From contig OX442320.1 in the NCBI GenBank assembly GCA_949358305.1, forward strand, positions 4,542,259 to 4,606,258: 64,000 bases of DNA, in the 5' to 3' direction. Shown here in pieces: positions 1 through 9,700 of the stretch (within the stretch, counting starts at the first letter, position 1; each line of letters opens with the position of its first letter). The translations under genes were made by a program, and so were the position numbers. This stretch comes from Strigamia acuminata. Its lineage: Eukaryota > Arthropoda > Chilopoda > Geophilomorpha > Linotaeniidae. A model generated the notes under the pieces. The model made no database searches. It was given only the letters and a program-made list of their open reading frames with translations, and was not told the DNA's origin.

Positions 1-143
1 TCGCGAATCCACTGATCGTCAATGCCGCGATGATTCGCGGTTGCCGTGCGCCGTTACGAGTCGTTCCTGGCTCAGTTTTGGACGTGGAAACCGAATTTGG
101 CACTTAAATAACCGTCAAAGGCTCACCAAATCCTCTGCTACCA
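1..143 (-). mobile_element. 5' leader edge and primer-binding site of a Copia-type LTR element
   Basis: The first 143 bases are GC-richer than what follows. They end (130-143) in a 14-nt stretch, ATCCTCTGCTACCA, that on the plus strand equals the 3' end of animal initiator tRNA-Met as I know it. On the minus strand this is a primer-binding site (TGGTAGCAGAGGAT) directly after a putative LTR at 144. The same arrangement occurs in the complete minus-strand Copia element at 59838-59855. The element body would lie left of the window, so family assignment is inference. Confidence 0.5.
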
Positions 144-295
144 TGTTGAGGCTTGGATAGAAAGAAGAAGTGCATTTAATGGAAAAGAACACAGCAAATC
201 TCTTTATTCACATGGTTGCTATGCTAGCAACATATATTGGGACGATGTGTACACAGTAGTGTCACCATGTGGCAATAACAGGTAACGTAACAACA
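144..295 (-). repeat. putative LTR of the left-edge element
   Basis: The segment starts TGTTG and can end CAACA, an LTR-like terminal inverted repeat. It abuts the tRNA-Met primer-binding site and has AATAAA on the minus strand at 208-203. The outer end is a guess because no second LTR copy is visible. Confidence 0.35.
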
Positions 296-613
296 AAACT
301 TTAAAATCTAACAATCAGTTCTATTTGAACGATACATAAGCTCAAACATCAACAAGGAAAGCCACGCGTAATGAACCGCGATTCGGGGAAAAGTCGAAGT
401 TAGCATTTTTTAAAGAAAATAAGCGTGGGAAAATAATTGATGCGTCCAGACAGACATATACTTTAATGCACTTATTTTTGCTCTTTTCCGGTTGTTTTGG
501 TCGTGTTTGCGTGTCAATATTATAATAATAATGCAGCTATACAATATATGCTGGTCGTGTGTTGAAAAACAGTAAAAACAATACTACAAATTTGATTGAA
601 TGGCAAAAGAGGT

Positions 614-843
614 CTAAAAGCATCTAGCCTCTATAAATACTCTATAGCAAGTTAGGCCTACGCAGCAGTGACGAAACATGCAAGTCTCTGATTTACGGAC
701 ACACTCGGCGTCAACATTGGCCACACTGTAAAGAGAATAATTATTGAGTTTTGTTCGATGCTTAGAAATGCTTCTTATACTTACAGTGTCATGGCTGACA
801 CAGCGAAGAATAGAAACAGTAAAGCCAAGACAGTTGCTTTCAT
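614..843 (-). CDS. secreted six-cysteine inhibitor-cystine-knot-like peptide, two exons
   Basis: Exon 1 (843-785) starts ATG, encodes a hydrophobic signal peptide with an Ala-Val-Ser-Ala-type end, and stops at a GTAAGT donor. Exon 2 (725-614) follows a TTTACAG acceptor and ends TAG. Together they give 56 residues in one frame. The mature part has six cysteines at residues 28, 35, 40, 41, 46 and 55, spacing C-x6-C-x4-CC-x4-C-x8-C, with one residue after the last. C-C-CC-C-C is the inhibitor cystine knot (knottin) framework, found in venom toxins, antimicrobial peptides and protease or channel inhibitors. A TATA box lies about 45 nt upstream, and ATTAAA (467-462) is a possible polyadenylation signal. 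Secretion is well supported. The target is unknown and I do not call it a toxin. Both exons are below usual ORF-size cut-offs. Confidence 0.8.
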
Positions 844-885
844 TTTCAGAGTAGGATGTTTGTGATGGTATGATAGGTTTCTATT

Positions 886-895
886 TTTATATATA
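886..895 (-). promoter_or_regulatory. TATA box of the knot-peptide gene
   Basis: The minus strand reads TATATATAAA, 43-52 nt upstream of the ATG at 843. This would put transcription start roughly 15-20 nt before the ATG, giving a very short 5' UTR. Confidence 0.6.
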
Positions 896-1189
896 TCAGG
901 ATGCAATTTGAGTCCACTTTAGAAGAACAAATGCCTTAATTATTTTTAATTCAATTGTTTCTGGTGAAATCTAATAAAATTAAATTTAGTTTGAAATAAA
1001 ATTTATGTAAATATCTTTACAATTTATACATCATGTATACCGGTACACAAGGTGTCTCACGAAACATGATCGGGCACATATATGAAAACTCTTTGAGTGA
1101 CAAAAATTGATTAAAAATACAAATATCTCCAGAACAAAAGCTCTGATAGTCAAAAACTAAACGCAAAACAAAAGAGCAAAAAGAAAATA
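896..1189. other. AT-rich spacer, no gene seen
   Basis: AT-rich sequence with no ORF or structural motif I can support. It separates the knot-peptide promoter from the fold-back repeat. Confidence 0.5.
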
Positions 1190-2620
1190 CAGAAGGGGCA
1201 GGGTTCAGATTAGCGCAAATCAAATTTGCGCGACCCGTATTTGCGCGATTCAAATTTGCGCCGACCCAAATTTGCAATAACCAAATTTGCACGACTCAAA
1301 TTTGTTGGTTTTTGGAGCCACTATTCTTATTGTGCAAGTATTCGATCATGCCTTTCTGGTTTAGCATGATCAGGGACTAATCGCAGCAGTTATTGTTATT
1401 GTTTGTTAATCGTGGCCAATCCCGTTAACACGTCGTTTATTTATATTGGTCACATTACTTCGTACTATAGCGTGTTATTATTCCCAACCGTATTATTTAT
1501 TTGCTTTGTGTTCTAATGTTTTATACAGTTAGTAGCAAGTGCTACTTGTAATTGTAAAGGATTCATACTTACTGTAACCTTTTTTGTTGATTCTGCCTGC
1601 TAGGAATCTCTTGTATATTTTCACTTCTTATGCCAAAGTCAAATAAAATGGCCACCGATCTTTTCCGGGCTTAATGGCGCAATTTAATGATTTGCACATT
1701 TATTTCGGACTCCACACCGTTTCAAACACCCAATAAAATTTGCGCGACTCAAATTTGCGCGACTCAAATTTGCGCCGACCCAAATTTGTGCCGACCCAAA
1801 TTAGCGTTGTTTATATTGAATATATTTTTCTTGGGCCCAAATTTGCGCGAAGTCAAATTAGCATGACGCATGCGCAGTAAATTGTTTAAATTGATTTCGT
1901 TCAATCACTTCGTCGCCCACATATTGTCGCCAATCACTTCGTCACCTGATCCGAATTTTTTTTGCATTTTTTTTTGTCGTTTTTTGTCGTTTTATGATGC
2001 AATTTGACCATAACTTGTGCTTAGTTTTGTTTTTAACAAATTGTTTTTTTGATGTTATCTTGGTGAAGTTTATGTAGATAGAGTTTTGAAAATAGGAAAT
2101 TGTGGCATTGAAGGTTGAAGCAGCGATTGAGTTTTTGCAATTACTTCTTGGCTCGTGAGATGACAAAACAATTTCCATAAATAAACACGTGTTGTTAGTC
2201 TGTCAAGCATAATAAGTTTAAATGAGCATTTCCATTGTTTCGATGCGCAAATATTGTATAACTGACGTTTAAAATACATAAGTTGATGGCAAAATTATTC
2301 AATTTGGGTTGAATTTCCTTCAGCATACTACTGAGTCGACGAAACTATTGCCGATAAAACTATTGCCAACGAAACGATTGGCGACGAACTGAGTGGCGAC
2401 GAACTGAGTGGCAACGAAATGATACGCAAATTTGGATCGGCGCAAATTTGGGTCGGCGCATATTTGGGTCGGCGCAAATTTGGTCCCTTTTTATTTTTAT
2501 TCAGTTTATTTAGTTTTGGCGCAAATTTGGTCCACTTTGCGCCAATTTGGGTCTGCGCAAATTTGAGCCAAAATAAAGACAGCACAAATTTGGGTCGCGC
2601 AAATTTGGTGCTGGCCGTAT
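1190..2620. repeat. fold-back repeat built of GCGCAAATTTGGGTCG-like units
   Basis: Short units in the order CAAATTTGCGC(C)GAC recur at 1200-1310 and 1735-1860. The reverse-complement order, CGGCGCAAATTTGGGT, recurs at 2420-2610. The two ends could therefore fold on each other as multi-unit terminal inverted repeats. Inside, a second set of units based on TCACTTCGTCGCC (1905-1950) is answered by GGCGACGAACTGAGTGG-type units at 2385-2415. No transposase is visible. It resembles Foldback-type or MITE-like non-autonomous DNA elements. ORFs across it are translations of the repeat. Confidence 0.6.
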
Positions 2621-2854
2621 AGAACAAACGTCTATTAAAAAACACTGCGCACAACTAATAATAAATAGACTGTATTTTACCAATTAAGAGTTGCTCTCGA
2701 CTTGTAGCTGCCCTCGAATAAAAGCCGCAATGGAGAGAGGCGATTTGATATAAGAGCCGTCCTCGAATAATAGCCGCAGCTACAATTTGATGGCGGCTAC
2801 AGCGAGAAACGAATCGAATGGGAACCGAAACACACAAAATGATTTAAGTACAAC

Positions 2855-3140
2855 ACGACAGCATGTCTGCTGTAGGTTGACTCGCCGACGAAAAGCATCT
2901 CAGGATTGTTTCCTTGTATCAGTTTGAATCGATGCATTTTTCTGTAAAATAACTCCTATAGTGAATTATTAGAAACAGGAGTGAAACCAGTGTCGTCTAA
3001 TCAGCCATGATCCGCTCACGCCTGAACATTCATTGCTAGTTTTAGGCCTAACGTTAATTGCAAGCAAAACTCGCGGGTTTTCACTTCTACGCTGACATTT
3101 ATCGATATAGCAGAACAGCTAATGGTAATATGAACAACTA
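2855..3140 (+). pseudogene. decayed duplicate of the 5' region of the gene at 6712
   Basis: This segment aligns by eye with 6400-6740 over nearly its whole length. Shared blocks include GTTGACTCGCCGACGAAAAGC, TGTATCAGTTTGAATC and TTAGGCCTAACGTTAATTGC. In the intact copy the alignment ends in an 18-nt first coding exon followed by a GTAATA donor. Here the matching position (about 3114-3131) begins ATA instead of ATG but keeps the GTAATA donor. It is a copied promoter, 5' UTR and first exon that has lost its start codon. Confidence 0.7.
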
Positions 3141-3279
3141 ATGTAATGTTGCAGCGATCCGGGTTTTCACTTGCTAAACTATTCAAATCTAACAAGTAAT
3201 CACCGTTGAGATGCCTTATAGGACTTCTACTCAGCAGCCAAATGGTTGTCTAGGGGAATGATTTTACACAATATATATG

Positions 3280-3335
3280 GAAATATGTAAAAATATATGG
3301 AAATATGTAAAAATATATGGAAATATATAAAAAAT
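3280..3335. repeat. short AT minisatellite
   Basis: Three tandem copies of an 18-bp unit, ATATGGAAATATGTAAAA, with small changes. Confidence 0.75.
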
Positions 3336-3360
3336 ATATATCTTTAATCATTGTTTAGTT

Positions 3361-3480
3361 AAAAAGTGATTTTAATGACAATAATGGAGCTTTTTAAACT
3401 TAAAACAATTTCTTAAAACAGGCCTTTAGTTAATTGTTTGTAAGTTTAAAAAGCGTCATTAATGTCATTAAAATCACTTT
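3361..3480. repeat. imperfect inverted repeat (hairpin or MITE-like)
   Basis: The left arm begins AAAAAGTGATTTTAATGACA (3361) and the right arm ends TGTCATTAAAATCACTTT (3463-3480). The arms pair imperfectly over nearly 50 bp around a spacer of about 25 bp. No coding capacity. Confidence 0.6.
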
Positions 3481-3944
3481 GTTAAATTATCAAAAGAAAG
3501 TGCTCATTGAGAATTGAGATAGATTTTTTTAATATTGTTTAGTTTAAAGCAAATAATGGGGTATATTTAAAGAGGTTAATAGCTGTTTGCCTAGAGAATA
3601 ATAAATTATTGATTGCTGCATATTGCAGAATGTCTAATTTTAGACTTCCTTTCAAATTTCAACTAAACATTTGATATTACATTTGAAAATACAAAACAAT
3701 TCTTTTTATTTTAAACTTCTATTTCATGTGTGTATCACTTTGTTGTTTTATTAAAAGAACAGTAAGTTGCATACACTCTTTTATTTTGCTCTTCAATTTT
3801 GTAATACTTCTCACTTAAAGCACTGCTTTATTCTTGGATACCTGTGAGTCGTTCAGCCTAAGCATAAAAATTGCGTTAAATGCATTACTGTATTAAAATT
3901 TTTATTTTTATTTTTCTTACTAGCTGTACCCGGCCACACATTGC

Positions 3945-4660
3945 TGTGGCTCATAAATAAATCCAGTGGAAATAAATCCCATGGAAATCCTGTGGAAATC
4001 CCATGGAAATCCAGTGGAAATCCAGTGGAAATTCCATGGAAATCCAGTGGAAATCCTGTGGAAATCCTGTGGAAATCCCATGGAAATTCCGTGGAAATAA
4101 ATAAATCCTTGGAAATAAATCCCGTGGAAATCCCATGGAAATCCCATAGAAATAAATTAATCCCTTGGAAATAAATCCCCTGGGAATAAATAAATCTCGT
4201 GGAAATAAATCCCGTGGAAATCCCATGGAAATCCCATGGAAATAAATAAATCCCTTGGAAATAAATCCCGTGGAAATAAATAAATCCTGTGGAAATAAAT
4301 AAATCCTGTGGAAATAAATAAATCCCGTGCAAATAAATTTCGTGGAAATCCCATGGAAACCCCGTGGGGGGGGGGGGGGAAATAAATAAATCCCTTGGAA
4401 ATAAATCCCGTGGAAATAAATAAATCCCGTGGAAATAAATAAATAAATCCCGTGGAAAATAAATCCCGTGGAAATCCCATGGAAATCCCATGCAAATAAA
4501 TTTCGTGGAAATCCCATGGAAACCCCGTGCAAATAAATCTCGTGCAAATCCCATGGAAATCCCGTGAAAATAAATCCCGTGGAAATCTCATGGAAATTCC
4601 ATGAAAATCCCGTGGAAATAAACAAATCTCGTGGAAATACTGTGAAAATAAATCTTGTGC
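3945..4660. repeat. minisatellite of TGGAAATCCCA / TGGAAATAAATAAATCCCG units
   Basis: About 700 bp of interleaved short units built from TGGAAATCC and GGAAATAAATAAATCCC, interrupted by a G run near 4367-4379. The unit set is polymorphic rather than homogeneous, as in an older array. All ORFs across it are repeat translations rich in Gly-Phe-Pro. It sits just after the motif TAGCTGTACCCGGCCACACA (3923-3942), which I recall as part of widespread interspersed repeats in invertebrates. That point is low confidence. Confidence 0.75.
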
Positions 4661-6399
4661 AAATCACGAATCCAAGGCAATCGCACATTCGCCGAATTGC
4701 GATACCAGGTTTTCGAGTCATCCGTTGTTGAATAGGGCACAAAGCGTGCAACAGATGGCGTTAGAACCGACGGCCGCCATTTTGGTTTGAAAAAAGCACC
4801 TTATTGTCTGTTACAGACTGTTATATAGTTACCTTGGTTACAGATGTATATAAACCTGTCACAAGTATCATGGGTATATAAAAACACTCTCTTATTCGAA
4901 ATCTACGGTGTGTCCAAATTTCACACCAATCCGTGAAGAACTTTCCGAGATCTTAGGTCATTAACAAACGAACACAACATTTTTATTTATACAGATTATA
5001 AGGAAAATTCACACAATTCTATTTTCATGCAGTGGATTGGTTCCACAAAAAAAGATGTAAAAAAAATTCATGTTGCTTGATCAGGAGCACAAACCTCCTT
5101 TCCAACTCGGAAAGTTTTAATAATTTACAACCTGTATACAAGTACAATCGCCATTTTATGTATGTTTTTTCACTGAAAAAAATTATTTTTGTTATTTTAT
5201 TTTATTTTTGGCATTTAAAATTTTTTTTTAAATGAAAAATGAGGTAGTTGCCACACTCGATCATGTGATCCTTCTCAACCAATAGGGAAGAGCTCAATTT
5301 CAAAATTATTAATCAGCCATTGAATGAGATGACGTACTCTTGTGGTAGTTAGTTGCACTTTGTTGGACTATTTTTCAAATCGCAATGTCCATTGGGAAGG
5401 CTTCAACTGACGTCATCGCCACTCGCTCACTCTGGGGGCAATTCTCCTTAGTATAAAATGTGCGCATTCTACTGTTTACATGTACTCAGTTTTCCAGAAA
5501 AGTAAATACAAACATGGTAAATAGCTTTTGTAAATCCGTCTGCATTTAATTGTCACAATAAAGTATACTTTGCATTTCAAATTTCATGATGTTTCAATTC
5601 GTTTCATTTCTCTGACGGGTCTATGTTATTTATATATTTTTTAGTTCTGATAAGTTGTCACCAGGTGTCGCAGTGTTAACGGTTGTGGCGTCAGAGATTT
5701 TAAATAATGATGAAGTGTATAGAATTGTTTTCCAAACGAAAAGTTGTTTTCTTTATTTTATTACAATTCTTTGTGTTTTTTTCAAATGAAATCAAAAATG
5801 ACTTCCTGTTTATACTCTTTTATTTTGATTCATTGAAAACATGAATAAAAATTTTAAGAATGCCAAAAGGAAACACAAAAAAACAAAAATTAATTCATTT
5901 TTGTTATTTAAAAAGAAAAAGAAAATTAATAACATCCGCAATATTTCACGTTCCTAGCAGACGATTGCATCACGTGATTGTAAGAAGCGATTGACGGCCG
6001 CCATTTTGGCTCCTCCAGATTCACCAGTTAGTTTTAATGTATAGAATTTGTCGCTGTTATTCTTATATTTCAAAAAATGAAAATACATTTCTGTATAAAG
6101 AATGAGATTTTTTTGATTTCGTAACATTTTAGACGCGTTATTCGACTCGAAATGCCCGAAACGGGTTCAACCGCGTTCAACCCTTCGCAACCACCCGACC
6201 GGTCGGACCGGTTCAAGGGCACCGAGCAATGATTCGGCATTATTAACCAAACCGCCACTTCCCGGCGACAAACCATGAAAATCCCCCCGAATTTAATCGA
6301 AATTAATTTCCAAACGATCGAAACAAAACCGCGCACAACTAATTCCAAACCCTCACGTGACAGCCATCGACCAATGAGCGCCCGCCGCCGCTTCAATCA
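4661..6399. other. intergenic AT-rich DNA, no gene seen
   Basis: Long AT-rich stretch with no supportable ORF. Two YY1-like blocks, CGGCCGCCATTTTGG, occur at about 4771-4785 and 5997-6011; the second may belong to the promoter zone of the next gene. A short segment near 5480-5505, TTTACATGTACTCAGTT, recurs at 16290-16308 in an APPBP2 intron, which suggests a small dispersed repeat. Confidence 0.5.
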
Positions 6400-6711
6400 A
6401 GATGACAACATGTCTACCATGGGTTGACTCGCCGACGAAAAGCTGCTCTGGACTGTTTCCCTGTATCAGTTTGAATCAATGCATTTTTCAGTAAAATAAC
6501 TCCTGTATTGAACTATTGATTGTCCTGATTAGAAACAAGTATGAAACCTCATCAGTGTCGACTAATCCGCCATGATTCGCTCACGCCAGAACATTTACAG
6601 CCGGTTTTAGGCCTAACGTTAATTGCAAGCAAGACTCGTCGGTTTTCACTTCTCCACTGACATTTAACGCCGTACACGCTTCATCGTTGACATTATCTCA
6701 AACATTCCGAA
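6400..6711 (+). promoter_or_regulatory. 5' flank and probable 5' UTR of the gene at 6712
   Basis: This is the intact member of a duplicated pair with 2855-3113. Conservation of the segment between the two copies shows it moved as a unit with the first exon. I see no clear TATA box. The transcription start is not determined. Confidence 0.45.
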
Positions 6712-9700
6712 ATGGCCGAACACCAAATGGTAATAGGGACGACTAAAACGCGTTTTGCGACGTTTTTTTTGGTTTTTTGGGGGTTTTTCGACGTTTTTTG
6801 TTGCTATTTATGTGGAATTTTGAGAAATTTGATGTGATTTGTGTGAATTTTGATTTTTTTGATTTTTTGTTTTTTTTTGTTTTTTTTGTGGTGGAATTTT
6901 GAAGAATGAGTTTGATAAAGTTGTAATCGATTGTGATTTTGTTATCTGGGGTTGGTTTTTGTATGCTGGAAGTGTGTTTGGGGAGTTGTGGTTCACGTTG
7001 GATTGTATTTTTTGGTTTTTGGTTTATTTGTTTTGTTTGTTTGAAGGGGAAATTGTGGAATTTTTGTTTGATTTTTATTTTATTTGAGGTTTTTTGTTTG
7101 AATTTTGGTTTGTTTTTGGTTATTTTTGGTGATTTGTTTGGATTTTTTGACGTTTTTGATGGATTTAAATGTGAAAAAATGTTATTTTTGGTTGGGAAAT
7201 GTCGATTTGTGCTCGAATTTTGATGAATTTCTTACGAAATTTCTTACGAATTTCTTACGAAATTTCTTACGAATTTTTGATGGTTTTTAACACTTTTAAC
7301 CGATTTACATTCCGATTAGTTGATGAAAATGTGAAATTTTAGCTGTAATTTTGATAATTTCAATAGAAAAAGCGAATTTTGATCGTTTTTAAACACACTA
7401 AAACCGATTTAATTTCGATTAGTCACTAAAAAACCTTCAATTTCAAACATTTCCTTCAAAAAAAATTAAATCCCAACGTTTTTAAATCGATTTACACTTC
7501 GATAAGTGACTAAAAAAAAACCTTGAAATCCACAAATTCCCTTTAAAAATTCGTCATTCCGACGATTTCAATCATTTTAAATCGATTTACACGTCAATAA
7601 GTGACTAAAAAAACTTTAAAAACCACAAATTTCCATTAAAAATTCGAGATTTCGACGTTTCCAATCATTTTAAATCGATTTTAAATCGATTACCGACCAA
7701 AAAGTCACAAATTTCGTGAAATCCTAACCTTTACAAACATTTTAAACCAATTTACACTCAACAAATCGACTAAAAATTCCAAAATTCCACAAAAAATTGA
7801 AATCCAAACGCTCAAAATCGTTTTAATGACCCAAAAACCATCAAATTTCGCACATTTCCCCCAAAAAAACACGAAATCCATCGATTAAACCACCAAAAAT
7901 ACCCCAAAATGCAACATTTTTAATAAAATTTCGTTTATTCTTAACCCTAGGACGCCAAATCGAAGCCAGTTTCACCCGACGACATCAACAACCTGAGCGA
8001 CAACGACTACCAAAAACTACTAGACGAGGCGCTCAACATCAAGAGCGTCTCCCCCCACGACAAGAGCCCCATGATGCGCCACCTGCTCAAGGCCGTGGCC
8101 ATCGACGACGACGACCTGGCGTCGAACGTGCGCGAAATGATGGACGCCATGAAGGAAAGCGGCGCGGCGAGCAGCAAAAAGCCGCGCCGACGTGCCAAAG
8201 ACGACCAGCAGCGCGTGCCGAACGCCTCCGTCGCGTCCCGCAGCATCCAGGGCGGCTCCCTGCAGAACTTGACCGGCTGCGACCTGCGCCGCACGGACGC
8301 GGGCGCCGCCGGCGAGGGAAAGGGACGCGGACGGCTCCACAAGTCCGGCAGTGTCAACTCGTTCGTGGCGGCCACCGACGAGAAATTGTTCAGCAGCGCG
8401 CGAATGAAGACGCGCTCGCGCAGTCACACACTTTCGGGGGACCTGAGCGACTCGGAGACGAGTAAAAAGTGCTGCTGCAACGCCGAGACGCGCTGCTGTC
8501 AGAAACAGACGCAGACGCGGCGCAAATCGACGTCCGAGGCGGCCGAGAAGGAGAAGAGTTGCGGGGAAGAGATCGAGATGATGGAGATCGGTGTTAGTGA
8601 CGAGGAGTGTTCGATGTTGCTCAAATCGGCCGCTAGGGAGGCGCAGGTGGACGATGGCATTTGTTTGCCCTTACAAGTTGGTTTTTTTTGGGTTTTTTGG
8701 GGTTTTTTGAGGTTTTTTTGATTTTTTTTGGGTTTTTTTTAGGTCGCTGCGAGTTTGAGGGACTGCGAGGAGGATGTGAAGGTCGAGAAGGAGTTTTGCG
8801 GGGATACGGTGGCGGGGAACGCGAGTAGAGGTGGGATTTTGGTGGTTTTTTGGTGGTTTTTGAGGTTTTTGAGGTTTTTTTTTGTTTTTTGCAGATGGGG
8901 TTTATGAAAATGGAGTTAAGGGGTCGGCTCAGGTGCAGAATAAGAAGAAGAAGAATGGAAAAGGGACCGAGCTTGTGATTTCTAATGAGTTTTTACCTGG
9001 TAAGGTTGGGGGTGTGGAAGGTGGATTGAAATGTCGTTTTTGGTCGTTTTTTTGTGGTGGGTTTTGGGAAGTGATTTGATTTTGTTGGTTATTATTTTGA
9101 GAAATGCATAAATGATGTCATAAAACGACGCGAATACGATGAAATTCGTTTCGATTGCAATTTTTAAACACGAAATTAAAGTTAGAGCAAGTTGAAAACG
9201 TTTAAAACGACAATTTTTATGTTTATAAGAATCATTTAAATGCTTAAAACGATGATTTAAACGTTTATAAATATCTTTTAAAAGCTTAAAACGATGATTT
9301 AAACGTTTAAAAAGATAATTTAGACGTCTAAAACGGCAATTTAAGCGTTTTAAACGACAAAATTCTGTTTGATTGCAATTTTTCAACACAATATCGGAAC
9401 TAAAGCGACTTTGAAACGCTTAAAACGATAATTAAACGTTTAGAACTACAATTTCAATGTTTAGAACGACAAATTAATCGTTAAAAACGAGAATTTCGCT
9501 AGCTGCATTCAAAATTAAAAATACTTGTGTTTTAACAATTTTAATTTAAGTGTATTTTGAGTTGAAATTTTGAGTGAGAATTTTATAAAACTGGCAACAT
9601 GTATTACTTATTTATGATGACATTGGTTACAGGTTACTTCGTTGGAACATCATTTTTGTTTTAAAATTGGAGTAAAACAAAATATTTTAATTTTTGAATG

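Noticed and set aside
3853-4751. Several 140-270-codon minus-strand ORFs
   Set aside because: Translations of the TGGAAATCC minisatellite (Gly-Phe-Pro-Trp-Asp repeats) in every frame.
6070-6396. 108-codon minus-strand ORF upstream of the seven-exon gene
   Set aside because: Lies in the 5' flank of the plus-strand gene, has no domain, and no splice or start context supports it.
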